DNA of 64,000 nucleotides. It comes from Roseobacter sp. SK209-2-6. GTDB lineage: Bacteria; Pseudomonadota; Alphaproteobacteria; Rhodobacterales; Rhodobacteraceae. A model generated the notes under the pieces. It had not been told where the DNA came from. It saw nothing but the letters and a program-made list of their open reading frames with translations, and did no database searches. Of the stretch, positions 52,899 to 61,237 are shown piece by piece. Every line of letters begins with the position of its first letter. The first letter of the stretch is position 1. A program made the translations under genes and the position numbers. The stretch covers positions 62,001-126,000 of the forward strand of contig NZ_AAYC01000002.1 in assembly GCF_000169455.1 (NCBI RefSeq). The letters run 5' to 3'.

Positions 52899-54008
52899 AT
52901 GCAGCAGTCCGATTTGCGTCTTGGCGCTGAGAATCTGCTGATCACCTGTGCTGGTCTGGCAGCAGGGGACCGCTTACTTGTACTTCGGGAAGAACCCGAA
53001 AATACCTATTATGATCAAGGGATTGTTGAGGCGGTACTTGAAACCGCCCACGCGCTGGAGATGAGAGCAGAACTACGCACAGTGCCCTTCGATCCGATGG
53101 GTGGTGCGATTTCTGCGGATCTGGTTGCGGCGATGAAACAGGCTGACCGCACTATCTTTCTGTCCCGTACCGGGGACCAGATTCGCTTTGATGCCTCCAT
53201 GGCGGGTATCCGTCCGATCATGTCCTATGCGCTGGACGCAGAGATGCTGGCCTCGGGCTTTGGGCAGGCCAACTATACAGGGTTTGTCGCACTGAAGGAT
53301 GCGGTCAATGCGCTCTTCGCCGGGGCAAGAGAAATTCGCGTGTCCTGTCCGCTTGGTACTGATTTTTCCGGCCCCGGTGCATGTTACGCCCAGGCGGGGG
53401 CGGCGGATGTCAGCGTCACCCGCTTTCCCATGTCGGTCTTTGCGCCGGTGCCCGCTAGCGGGTTCTCTGGCGTGGTGATGCAGGACGGGTTTCTGGTTGG
53501 CACCGGGTCGAAGTTCTACGATCCCTATGGCTGTGACCTGCAAGAGCTGCTGGCGGTGCATTTTGAAAATTCGCGCCTGACGCATTTCAGCGGTCACGAG
53601 ATGGATGTGCATTGCGCTCAGATGCACTACGAGAAAGTTGGTCAGATGTTCGACCTTGAGCCCCTGACCATGCATTCCTGGCATGCGGGTATCCATCCTG
53701 GTTGTGCCTATACCATGCCCGCCGCCAATAACTTTGAGCGTTGGAGTGGCGGCGCCTTTGGCAATCCGCGCCTGATGCATTTCCACACTTGTGGACATTA
53801 CGCTCCCGGCGAAATCTCATTGAATGTTCTGGATCCGACCATCAGCATCGATGGGGTCGCCGTCTGGAAAGGCGGCGTCTTTAACCCACTTTGTGTTCCC
53901 GGTGGTGCAGAGATCCTTGCTCAATACCCCTCTGTGCAGGCGGTATTCGACGCCCCAGCGCAGGAGGTGGGGCAGGGACCTAATGGCCGCTTGATGGGGG
54001 CCGCCTGA
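52899..54008 (+). CDS. NicX/M29-like metalloenzyme
   Basis: A 369-residue protein resembling the M29-aminopeptidase fold as used by 2,5-dihydroxypyridine dioxygenase NicX. The similarity is in overall layout and in the C-terminal metal-site region: GHEMDVHCAQMHYE, HSWHAGIHPGCAYTMPAANNF, and HFHTCGHYAPGEISLNVLD followed by a final strand ISIDGVAVWKGGVF. Histidines and acids in these segments could bind iron or zinc. GGGGAG precedes ATG 52899; the longer frame from 52575 is not coding. Neighbours (Rieske oxygenase, AhpD-like proteins, ABC uptake) support ring cleavage rather than peptidase action, but this is inference from distant similarity. Confidence 0.68.
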   Translation: MQQSDLRLGAENLLITCAGLAAGDRLLVLREEPENTYYDQGIVEAVLETAHALEMRAELRTVPFDPMGGAISADLVAAMKQADRTIFLSRTGDQIRFDASMAGIRPIMSYALDAEMLASGFGQANYTGFVALKDAVNALFAGAREIRVSCPLGTDFSGPGACYAQAGAADVSVTRFPMSVFAPVPASGFSGVVMQDGFLVGTGSKFYDPYGCDLQELLAVHFENSRLTHFSGHEMDVHCAQMHYEKVGQMFDLEPLTMHSWHAGIHPGCAYTMPAANNFERWSGGAFGNPRLMHFHTCGHYAPGEISLNVLDPTISIDGVAVWKGGVFNPLCVPGGAEILAQYPSVQAVFDAPAQEVGQGPNGRLMGAA

Positions 54009-54077
54009 GGCGGGCCCTTCAGTAGAGGGGCTGTAAGGAATGCCACAGGCCGGTTTCCCGGTCCGTGGCAATCACCG

Positions 54078-55139
54078 TCAAGCCTTCGATAGCTCTTCTT
54101 CTGCTGCGATGGCTTTGGCCACGCGGGATCGGAACCGCATCGCGCCCGCATCGAGCCCAAGGTTGAGGTAGGGCGTCTTGCGCCGTGCCATGCCGGTTTG
54201 CACATATTCCAGCACATCCTTGTCCTCGGTAAAGGCCATGATCGCCCCCTGGAACATGCGTTCGGACAGAGCGGCATCTTCGGCATGCATATTGCGGTGC
54301 TGGAACCAGAAATAGCGCGAGTTTTCCCCATCCACCGGCGTGATGAAATTATAAGAGATATTGACCAGCGCATTGGGTGAGATCGGCTTATCCGGACCGC
54401 CTTCACCCACCGGCGCGTAGACCGACATGTTGATTGCGGTCGAAGGCAATCGGCATTCGTAATGCTGCTTGCGATCACAGTTCGGGCCAAAGGGCAGCAT
54501 GGGTTTGTAATAGGGCGCGGGGGGCTCGTCATAGATCCAGCGCGACACCACAACTCCTGCGTCAAACTCCTCCAAATCCAGGGGGCGGCTGTCGGTTCCG
54601 GCCCCGGCAAAGGAGGTCAGATGCACCCAAGCCACATGGCTCGGATCCAAGAGGTTGTCGGTGATGTAGAGGTAGTGGCAGGCCATCTCCATCGCGCCCT
54701 TGGCGGTCTTGCCCCAGGTCGGATTGTCGAAGTTCGGGATGTCGATGATCTTATCCCGGTCCGCCTTCTCAGGATCCCCCATCCAGAGCCAGAGGAAGCC
54801 CCAGCGATCCTCGGCCGCATAGGAATGGACCGCTGCGCGGCGTGGCGGGTTGTCCAACTGGGTTGGGGCGATCACGCATTCGCCGCTACAGTCAAAGGTT
54901 AGCCCATGATAGCCACAGACCACATGGTCGCCTTCGATCGTGCCGCGCGACAGCGGCAGTTTGCGATGGGGACAGGCATCTTCCAGGGCAATCGCCATTC
55001 CCTTGGTGTCGCGGTAGATCACGATCTCTTCGCCCAGCATGCGCACCGCGCTTAATTCGCGGCCAAAATCCTCGCTGCGTCCGGCCACATACCAGCAATC
55101 GCGTATGTAGCCGTTGGCACCTATCAGGTCTGGTCGCAT
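54078..55139 (-). CDS. Rieske-type oxygenase, VanA-like
   Basis: A 353-residue oxygenase subunit of the vanillate O-demethylase (VanA) group. The [2Fe-2S] Rieske ligands are in CPHRKLPLSRG and CGYHGLTFD; the non-heme iron site is probably in DNLLDPSHVAWVH with a distal acid. Such enzymes hydroxylate rings or demethylate methoxy or N-methyl groups, using electrons from a separate reductase. No VanB-type reductase gene is present in the window. AGGAG precedes the ATG, and the gene follows directly on the small CMD gene upstream (stop-to-start 3 bases), so the two are co-translated. Confidence 0.9.
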   Translation of the reverse strand: MRPDLIGANGYIRDCWYVAGRSEDFGRELSAVRMLGEEIVIYRDTKGMAIALEDACPHRKLPLSRGTIEGDHVVCGYHGLTFDCSGECVIAPTQLDNPPRRAAVHSYAAEDRWGFLWLWMGDPEKADRDKIIDIPNFDNPTWGKTAKGAMEMACHYLYITDNLLDPSHVAWVHLTSFAGAGTDSRPLDLEEFDAGVVVSRWIYDEPPAPYYKPMLPFGPNCDRKQHYECRLPSTAINMSVYAPVGEGGPDKPISPNALVNISYNFITPVDGENSRYFWFQHRNMHAEDAALSERMFQGAIMAFTEDKDVLEYVQTGMARRKTPYLNLGLDAGAMRFRSRVAKAIAAEEELSKA

Positions 55140-55142
55140 CGC

Positions 55143-55484
55143 TCACTCCTGCCCAGAAAAGACATCAAAGGCCTTTAGCGCCTTGGCGCTATAGGCATAG
55201 GAGGGGCCGCCTCCCATATAGGTGGCCATGGCCAGCGCCTCACAGAGTTCTTCGCGGGTGATCCCAAGCCGAACCAGCGCGCGCACATGAAAGCCGATGC
55301 AGCTGTCGCAACGGGTCGCAACTGCGATCCCCAGCGCCATGATTTCTTTGGTCTTTTCACTGAGTGCCCCATTGGTTTTGGCGGCTTTGCCCATAATGCC
55401 AAAGCCTTTGACCGTCTCGGGCACTTCCTTAGAAAAACTTCCGATATCGGCCTCAATCTCGGCCATGAAGGTGTTCCAATCCAT
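55143..55484 (-). CDS. AhpD/carboxymuconolactone-decarboxylase-like protein
   Basis: A 113-residue helical protein with the intact redox motif CDSCIGFH (C59, C62, H66), as in AhpD alkylhydroperoxidases. The AhpD-type CxxC usually reduces peroxides with thioredoxin or lipoamide; small single-domain members beside Rieske oxygenases may protect them or act as decarboxylases. AAGGAG before the ATG is strong. It lies between the permease gene and the Rieske gene on the same strand. Confidence 0.88.
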   Translation of the reverse strand: MDWNTFMAEIEADIGSFSKEVPETVKGFGIMGKAAKTNGALSEKTKEIMALGIAVATRCDSCIGFHVRALVRLGITREELCEALAMATYMGGGPSYAYSAKALKAFDVFSGQE

Positions 55485-55499
55485 GTCTTTTCTCCTTTT

Positions 55500-56261
55500 T
55501 TAGCCGCGCTCGTCCGAACCCATCCGCCGTTCCAGCCAGCGCACCCCTGCGCTGATGATCAGCACCAGGATCAGATATTCGAGGATCAGCAATGAATAGA
55601 TTTCCAGCGGGCGGTATTCTGTCACCACCAGCTCATTGGCGCGTCGCGTCAGTTCCTGCATGCCGATCACACTGGCAAAGGCGCTCATCTTGACGATGTA
55701 GATAAATTGGTTGGCCAGGGGTGGCAGAATGCGCCGGATCGCCTGTGGCAGGATCACGTAGCGCATGGTTTGCAGGTAGTTCAGGCCGATGGTCTGCGCC
55801 GCTTCGGTCTGTCCTTTGGCAATCGATTGGATGCCTGCGCGATAAATCTCGGCGGTAAAGGCGCTATCCGAGAGGGCCAGTGTAATGATCGCGCCCCAGA
55901 AGGGATCAATCGGGACGTTCATTCCCATCTCGCGGAAGATGATCGGCAAGCCGTAGAAGACCCAGAACAGCATGGGCAGCAAGGGAATAGAGCGGACCAG
56001 CTCGACATAGACCCGGTTCACCATGCGCCACCAGCGGCTTTTGGCCAGGCCCGGCAAGGCCACGATCAGCCCCAGCACAATCGAGATGACCGCCGCGATC
56101 ACCGAAATCAGGATGGTATCGCCCATGCCTGAGATCAGGAATTTCACATTGACCCAGCCCGAGGCCGTCATCGGGTTGATAACATACCAGCCCCAGGTGG
56201 AAGAGCTGGAACAGCCGGTCAGCACCAGAAACGGCAGCAGTAGAACAAGAAACCTCTTCAT
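55500..56261 (-). CDS. Polar amino-acid-type ABC transporter permease
   Basis: A 253-residue inner-membrane permease of the HisMQ type: TM helices and the conserved EAA loop (AAQTIGLNYLQTMRYVILPQAIRRILPPLANQ) that touches the ATPase. The N-terminus looks like a lipoprotein signal (LLLPFLVLTGCSSSS), which is odd for a permease. ATG 56261 has GAAGGGG upstream. Only one permease gene is present, so a homodimer is likely. It follows the ATPase gene in one operon with the AhpD-like and Rieske genes. Confidence 0.9.
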   Translation of the reverse strand: MKRFLVLLLPFLVLTGCSSSSTWGWYVINPMTASGWVNVKFLISGMGDTILISVIAAVISIVLGLIVALPGLAKSRWWRMVNRVYVELVRSIPLLPMLFWVFYGLPIIFREMGMNVPIDPFWGAIITLALSDSAFTAEIYRAGIQSIAKGQTEAAQTIGLNYLQTMRYVILPQAIRRILPPLANQFIYIVKMSAFASVIGMQELTRRANELVVTEYRPLEIYSLLILEYLILVLIISAGVRWLERRMGSDERG

Positions 56262-56275
56262 CGTTGCGCCCCTTC

Positions 56276-57016
56276 TCAATGCTCTAGGATTTGGCTGAGG
56301 AATTGCTGGCAGCGCGGGGATCTGGGCGAGCCAAAGAACTCATCCGGGGTGCCCTGTTCGACGATCTCACCCGCATCCATGAAGATCATGTTGTCCGCAA
56401 CCTTGCGGGCAAAGCCCATCTCATGGGTCACAACAACCATTGTCATGCCTTCCTGGGCCAGTTCGACCATCACTTCCAGCACCTCCGAGATCATCTCGGG
56501 GTCCAGGGCAGAGGTTGGCTCATCGAACAACAGAACCTTGGGTTCCATGCAGAGCGAACGGGCAATTGCCACGCGCTGCTGCTGCCCGCCGGACAGCTGT
56601 CCGGGGCGCTTCATCGCCTGATCCGGGATGTGCACCCGCTTCAAGTAATGCATCGCCTTGGCCTCGGCTTCCGATTTGGAGAGGCCACGCGCCTTCATCG
56701 GCCCCAGCGTCAGGTTCTCCAGCACAGTCAGATGCGGAAACAGGTTAAATTGCTGAAACACCATGCCGACATCCGAGCGAATCGCCGCCACGGAATTCGG
56801 ATCATTGGTCAGTTCGATCCCATCGACCCGAATGGTTCCCTTTTGATGTTCCTCCAGCCGGTTGATGCAGCGCACGACCGTTGATTTGCCAGAGCCCGAG
56901 GGGCCGCAGATCACGACCTTTTCACCGGTCTGGATGGATAAGTTGATGTCTTTGAGGACATGGAACGTGCCATACCATTTGTTGACATCCACTAGTTCGA
57001 TTGCCGTTTCGCTCAC
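56276..57016 (-). CDS. Polar amino-acid-type ABC transporter ATPase
   Basis: A 246-residue ATP-binding subunit of the GlnQ/HisP type. Walker A is GPSGSGKST, the signature [10 protein letters not shown], Walker [13 protein letters not shown], and the His switch VTHEMGF. The start is a GTG at 57016 with GGAG about nine bases before. It heads the minus-strand operon ATPase - permease - AhpD-like - Rieske and is divergent from its binding-protein gene, 142 bases away. Confidence 0.95.
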   Translation of the reverse strand: MSETAIELVDVNKWYGTFHVLKDINLSIQTGEKVVICGPSGSGKSTVVRCINRLEEHQKGTIRVDGIELTNDPNSVAAIRSDVGMVFQQFNLFPHLTVLENLTLGPMKARGLSKSEAEAKAMHYLKRVHIPDQAMKRPGQLSGGQQQRVAIARSLCMEPKVLLFDEPTSALDPEMISEVLEVMVELAQEGMTMVVVTHEMGFARKVADNMIFMDAGEIVEQGTPDEFFGSPRSPRCQQFLSQILEH

Positions 57017-57045
57017 TGGCTAGGCTCCCCCCCCTGGCGTGAATT

Positions 57046-57060
57046 TTTCTTCTGAAGAAA
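57046..57060. promoter_or_regulatory. Odd palindrome between the divergent ABC genes
   Basis: TTTCTTC and GAAGAAA flank a central T, in a T-rich stretch. It lies 30 bases upstream of the ATPase start and about 100 upstream of the binding-protein ATG. A regulator site is possible; the XRE-cupin protein next door is the obvious candidate. Confidence 0.4.
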
Positions 57061-57158
57061 TTTTTTTCTTGAGGTTAGCGTCGCTCTTGGCGTTAAATCA
57101 AGTATCAAAAATGCTTCAAATCGAAGGCAGTCCAAGAACCACCAACGGGAGAAACACA

Positions 57159-57929
57159 ATGAAACGCGCATTCCAGGTCGTCGCCGCGGCCGCCATCAGC
57201 CTTGCACTTGCCGGCGCTGCCACCGCCCAATCCGCCCTGAACGAGATTCTGGACGGCGGTGTGCTCAAGGTTGGTACCACCGGGGATTGGAACCCGATGA
57301 CCCTGCGCGATCCGGCGACCAACAGCTACAAAGGGTTTGATATCGACATCATGACCGAGCTGGCCAAGGATCTGGGCGTGGAGGTGGAATTCGTGCCTAC
57401 GGATTGGAAAACGCTGGTCAACGGTGTGGTCGCGGGCAAGTATCATATGACCGGCTCCGCCTCGATCTCACCGCCACGCATGAAGGTTGCAGGCTTCTCG
57501 GAGAGCTATATTTCAGTCGAACTCTACCCCTTTACTCTTAAGGCCAATGCGGATCGATTTGACGGCTATGAGTCGATCAACCAGCCGGATGTAAAGGTTG
57601 CAACCACCCTTGGCACGACCTTTGAAAAGCGCGTGCGCGAATGGTTCCCGAATGCCGACATCAAAGTGGTTGAGGCCCCGGCGCGTGGCTTCCAAGAGGT
57701 TCTGGCCGGTCGTGCCGATGTCTTTATCACCTCGAATATCGAGGGCTCCACGCTTGAAGCCAAGTTCCCGGTGGTGCGCGTCAAAGGCACTGGCCCGCGC
57801 TCACCTTCACCAATTGCCATGTTGCTTCCGCAGTCCGATCAGGTCTGGATCAACTATGTGAACAACTGGGTCAAAGTGAAAAAGGCGCAGGGCTTCTTTG
57901 AGAATATCAAGGCGAAATGGGGACTCTGA
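57159..57929 (+). CDS. ABC transporter substrate-binding protein, PheC-like
   Basis: A 256-residue periplasmic protein of the SBP_bac_3 type with a signal peptide (VVAAAAISLALAGAATAQ). The closest pattern is that of cyclohexadienyl-dehydratase-like (PheC) binding proteins: LKVGTTGDWNPMTLRD, YKGFDIDIMTELAKDLGVEVEFV and a conserved RGFQEVLAGRADVFITSNIEG. CGGGAG precedes ATG 57159; the frame from 57039 is longer but not supported. It feeds the divergent ATPase and permease. Ligands in this subgroup are small acids or amines; the specific one here is unknown. Confidence 0.9.
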   Translation: MKRAFQVVAAAAISLALAGAATAQSALNEILDGGVLKVGTTGDWNPMTLRDPATNSYKGFDIDIMTELAKDLGVEVEFVPTDWKTLVNGVVAGKYHMTGSASISPPRMKVAGFSESYISVELYPFTLKANADRFDGYESINQPDVKVATTLGTTFEKRVREWFPNADIKVVEAPARGFQEVLAGRADVFITSNIEGSTLEAKFPVVRVKGTGPRSPSPIAMLLPQSDQVWINYVNNWVKVKKAQGFFENIKAKWGL

Positions 57930-57950
57930 GCCGACCCGCATACTGCACTG

Positions 57951-57978
57951 GCCCGTCCCATATTGGGGCGGGCTTTTC
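57951..57978 (+). terminator. Rho-independent terminator of the binding-protein gene
   Basis: GCCCGTCCC (57951-57959) pairs with GGGGCGGGC (57965-57973), one G-U pair, loop ATATT, then TTTT. It is 22 bases after the stop. Confidence 0.88.
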
Positions 57979-58052
57979 TCAGTTCTCAGGTCAGTTCTTA
58001 GGTGTGTGCACTTAGGCCAGCTCTCAGGCGGATGCGCTCAGACCATTGTGTC

Positions 58053-58652
58053 TCAGGCGACGGGTTTGGCCACCAGCGTGATAAAGCTCACCTTGTCGGT
58101 TTTCAGCTCGACCGCGCCATGGGCGGTACTGGCATCATAGCTCAGACTGTCACCGGGACGCATGTGATAGACCCCTTCGCCACAGCGGTAGATCATCTCA
58201 CCATCGGTGACGTGTACGAATTCGATCCCTTCATGCTGATAGAGCGGGCGGGGCGATAGGGGGCCCTCCAGCGTCACATTGAAAGTCTCGAAATTCACAT
58301 GACCGGATTCGGCCCGTCCGATCAGCTTGTAGATATGACCAAAGCCACTGCCCAGGCGCTGCACCGTCATGCCTTCGCCTGCCGCGACAAAGGACACATC
58401 CGTGCGCTCAACCGTACCGGCAAAGAAATTGATCAGCGGCACGCCTGTTGCCTGTGCCAGCGCTTCCAACGAACTGAGCGAGGCCGAGACCTGCCCCCGT
58501 TCGATCTTGGAAATCATTGCGGGCGAGACCTTGGCCTTGGCCGAGAGCTCCGCCAGGGTCAGCCCCGCCAAAACGCGATGCGCCTTGACAGCAGCGCCGA
58601 TCAGGTGGTCCAGCGGCGGTTTCTCTACTTCGATGGGCAATGAATCTTCCAT
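58053..58652 (-). CDS. XRE-type HTH plus cupin transcriptional regulator
   Basis: A 199-residue regulator: an N-terminal XRE helix-turn-helix (HRVLAGLTLAELSAKAKVSPAMISKIERGQ) and a C-terminal cupin sensor domain (HEGIEFVHVTDGEMIYRCGEGVYHMRPGDSLSYD). This type, like PuuR, often controls uptake and breakdown of amines or amino acids. I chose ATG 58652 (MEDSLPIEV) over a TTG at 58673; ribosome sites are weak for both. It is divergent from the creatininase-family gene by about 80 bases and 120 bases past the binding-protein gene, so it probably governs this cluster. Confidence 0.88.
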   Translation of the reverse strand: MEDSLPIEVEKPPLDHLIGAAVKAHRVLAGLTLAELSAKAKVSPAMISKIERGQVSASLSSLEALAQATGVPLINFFAGTVERTDVSFVAAGEGMTVQRLGSGFGHIYKLIGRAESGHVNFETFNVTLEGPLSPRPLYQHEGIEFVHVTDGEMIYRCGEGVYHMRPGDSLSYDASTAHGAVELKTDKVSFITLVAKPVA

Positions 58653-58730
58653 GGGGATAGCGTACCGTCCCAAATCGAAAAGGGGAAGCGATGCTCAGAT
58701 CAGCGCCCCCGAAAACTGCAAGGAACGCGC

Positions 58731-59492
58731 ATGAAACTTGAACACATGACATGGCAGGAGGTCGATAACCGCATCCGCAAGGGGGCCGCGATTATTTTGC
58801 CTGTTGGTTCAACCGAACAGCATGGACCAATGGGGCGGATTGGTACCGATACGATATGCGCCAAAGCGGTGGCGCTGTTGGCCGCAGAGGCCTGTGATGC
58901 CATTGTCGCGCCGCCGCTGGCCTATACTCCGGCCCCGTTCAACACGGCTTTTCCGGGCACCGTTTCGATGCCGGAGGAGATCTTCCAGGCCCATGCCGGG
59001 GCGATTGTCACGGGCCTGCTGGCGCAGGGGTTTCTGGGCGTGTTTGTCGTCAATGGCCATGGAGCCAATCTCGCGCCCCTGCGGGCCATCGCCAACAGCT
59101 GCAAGCCTGAACAGATGAGGATCCGCAGTTGGTGGGAGCCGGAAGAGGTCAACGGCCTTCGGCGTGATCTTTATGGTGATTGGGAGGGGATGCATGCAAC
59201 CCCATCCGAAGTCGCAATCACCCAGTACCTGTTGGGCGTGCTACCTTCTGGGGATGCAAGCGAGGCGCCCACCAAGCTGACACAGGAGTATATCCAGGAA
59301 CATAGCGGCGACCGTCACGGCCGCCCGGAGGAACATCGGCAAATGTTCCCTGACGGTCGGGTGGGCTCCCATTCTGCTTTGGCCACACCAGAAGATGGGG
59401 AACGCATTCTTGCAGCAGCTTCCCAATCCATCGCACGTGAGTTCCTGGATTTTGAAGAAAGCGCGCGGAGCTGCACATCGCTAAGGGGGTGA
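58731..59492 (+). CDS. Creatininase-family amidohydrolase
   Basis: A 253-residue metal-dependent hydrolase of the creatininase family. Metal and catalytic positions are visible: E29-H31 in STEQHGP, D40, VVNGHGAN and the later GDWEGMHATPSE. Family members open cyclic amides or formamides (creatinine, and formylaminopyrimidine in coenzyme F420 synthesis) and also act in other pathways. Here, between the XRE-cupin regulator and the end of the cluster, it may hydrolyse an amide produced by ring cleavage. The exact reaction is unknown. Confidence 0.88.
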   Translation: MKLEHMTWQEVDNRIRKGAAIILPVGSTEQHGPMGRIGTDTICAKAVALLAAEACDAIVAPPLAYTPAPFNTAFPGTVSMPEEIFQAHAGAIVTGLLAQGFLGVFVVNGHGANLAPLRAIANSCKPEQMRIRSWWEPEEVNGLRRDLYGDWEGMHATPSEVAITQYLLGVLPSGDASEAPTKLTQEYIQEHSGDRHGRPEEHRQMFPDGRVGSHSALATPEDGERILAAASQSIAREFLDFEESARSCTSLRG

Positions 59493-59605
59493 AAAGCACA
59501 GCCCTTAGAAATTGGCTATCCCTCGAAAGAGTGAGGCAGGAATTGCCTGAGGCGATTGATCTTGCAGACGCACTGCAATGAGGGCCGACCAGTGGTGCTG
59601 TAGCC

Positions 59606-61237
59606 CTAATCGCGGCTGCGCAGGGGGCTGTTTTGCACCAGAAGAACGGCCAACACCGGCATGGCCAGTTTGATCAAGGCGACGGTGATCAAGAGCACGC
59701 CCAGCGCGCTGTAATCGGCAGGGGTGGTGACCAGACCAGCCTCGTCCTTGACCTCTCGGGTGACGAGAAAGACCTGGTTCAGGTACTTGGTGCCAAGGCT
59801 GGAAGCTGAAAGCGCCAGATTGGTAAAGGAGGCCATGACCGCAAAGAAGGTCGCCTTAAGACCCGAAGGCGCGTTGCGGGCGATCCAGGCCAGCATCGGG
59901 ATCATCGCAACCTGGCCCAGGGGGCTTTCTACTGCCGTATCCACCAGCGCGATGAAACGCGCGTCCACCAGCCCGCCGGTCAGGGAGGCGGTCCATTCAT
60001 GCAGCCCGTAGTAAAGCCCGATATTGGGCAGGCTCAGAACGGCTTCGGTGGCAGCCAGGAAGAGGATGATCCAGACAATGGTGTTATTGGCCATCATCGG
60101 TCGCAGCACAATCATACCCGCCAGGGTCAAAAGTGAGGTCAGCAGCGAAAGCACCGAGAGGAACTGTGGATCAAACCCCAGTATGTCGATCTCGAACCAG
60201 GTGGAGGCAGCGCCGTTCAGCGGCGTGGCACGATAGGCAAAGATGATGATCGCGGTACCGATGAGGGCGCGGGCCTGCTCGGGCGTCAGGGCCTGGATCA
60301 ATTGGCGCATCAGCACCAGAATGATGGCCATGGAACCGGCAAAGACCACTTCTTGCGAATGGGGAATATCCCCCAGCCCGGCGCCAAGTGACAGGGCCAG
60401 AAAGGCGCCGCCACCGATGAAGTACCACCAGTTTACCGCTGTCTCGTCCCGCGGGATCTCCAGAAGGCTGCGGATCTTGTCCTGAGCCAGGCCTGCACGG
60501 CGCAGTCTTGTGGCCTTCAGGTGCTTTTGCACCATCGCCAGCGCAACGCCGCTGAGTGACAAAAGCGGCACCAGAAGGGCAAGTTGGTAGACCTGAGCAT
60601 AGAGCGCGCCTTTTTCTGCCTGGGGCAGGGCATCGGCGCCGTCAAACAGGACCACATTCAGTGCGGCAGCAGCACTGGAGCCGCCGATCAGAGCGATGCG
60701 GCCAAAGGTTTGCATGGTGGTATGCATGGCCCGTGTCTCATCGCCGGAATAGGCCGTACCATCAGGGCGTCTATGCGGCACCGCCTCCACCGACATGGCA
60801 TCGGCAACCACATCCTGCAGCACAAAACCCACCGGGGCCAGCAGCGCTGAGAGCACGTACCAGCTGGCGGCTGGCGCGAGGGTTACCATCGCCCCGGGCA
60901 TCAAGAGCAGCGAGGCGATAATGCCATAGCTTGAGGCCATCAGGGCGGCACCCAAGAGGATCAGCAGGTATTTCCAGGGCCAGATCAGGTCGGTGAGATG
61001 GCCCAGCGGCATCTTCAGCGCCCAGGGTAGCCCGGCCCAGAAGGCAAGACCGGCTAGAAAAGCGGCCTCCAGATCCAGGTATTCCTTGACAAAAAAAGCG
61101 CCCGCCACGCTGGTGATGGCCTGGGTGCCATAGGCAAAATAGATCAGCAGCGGCGGCAGAAAGCTCCAGCGCATCTGGCGGAACAGATCAGCAAAGACCT
61201 GATCAAACCAGTGTAGAAGCCGCGCCGCCGCCCTCAT
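59606..61237 (-). CDS. BT1-type (folate-biopterin-like) MFS transporter
   Basis: A 543-residue inner-membrane carrier with about twelve helices. The segment VLQDVVADAMSVEAVPHRR resembles the conserved DxxxDxxxVE motif of the BT1 (folate-biopterin) transporter family within the MFS. The C-terminal half has matching helices. Its start overlaps the CNNM gene stop by four bases (ATGA), so the two are translated together. Substrate is not certain; relatives in Rhodobacterales are common and not characterised as far as I know. Confidence 0.78.
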   Translation of the reverse strand: MRAAARLLHWFDQVFADLFRQMRWSFLPPLLIYFAYGTQAITSVAGAFFVKEYLDLEAAFLAGLAFWAGLPWALKMPLGHLTDLIWPWKYLLILLGAALMASSYGIIASLLLMPGAMVTLAPAASWYVLSALLAPVGFVLQDVVADAMSVEAVPHRRPDGTAYSGDETRAMHTTMQTFGRIALIGGSSAAAALNVVLFDGADALPQAEKGALYAQVYQLALLVPLLSLSGVALAMVQKHLKATRLRRAGLAQDKIRSLLEIPRDETAVNWWYFIGGGAFLALSLGAGLGDIPHSQEVVFAGSMAIILVLMRQLIQALTPEQARALIGTAIIIFAYRATPLNGAASTWFEIDILGFDPQFLSVLSLLTSLLTLAGMIVLRPMMANNTIVWIILFLAATEAVLSLPNIGLYYGLHEWTASLTGGLVDARFIALVDTAVESPLGQVAMIPMLAWIARNAPSGLKATFFAVMASFTNLALSASSLGTKYLNQVFLVTREVKDEAGLVTTPADYSALGVLLITVALIKLAMPVLAVLLVQNSPLRSRD

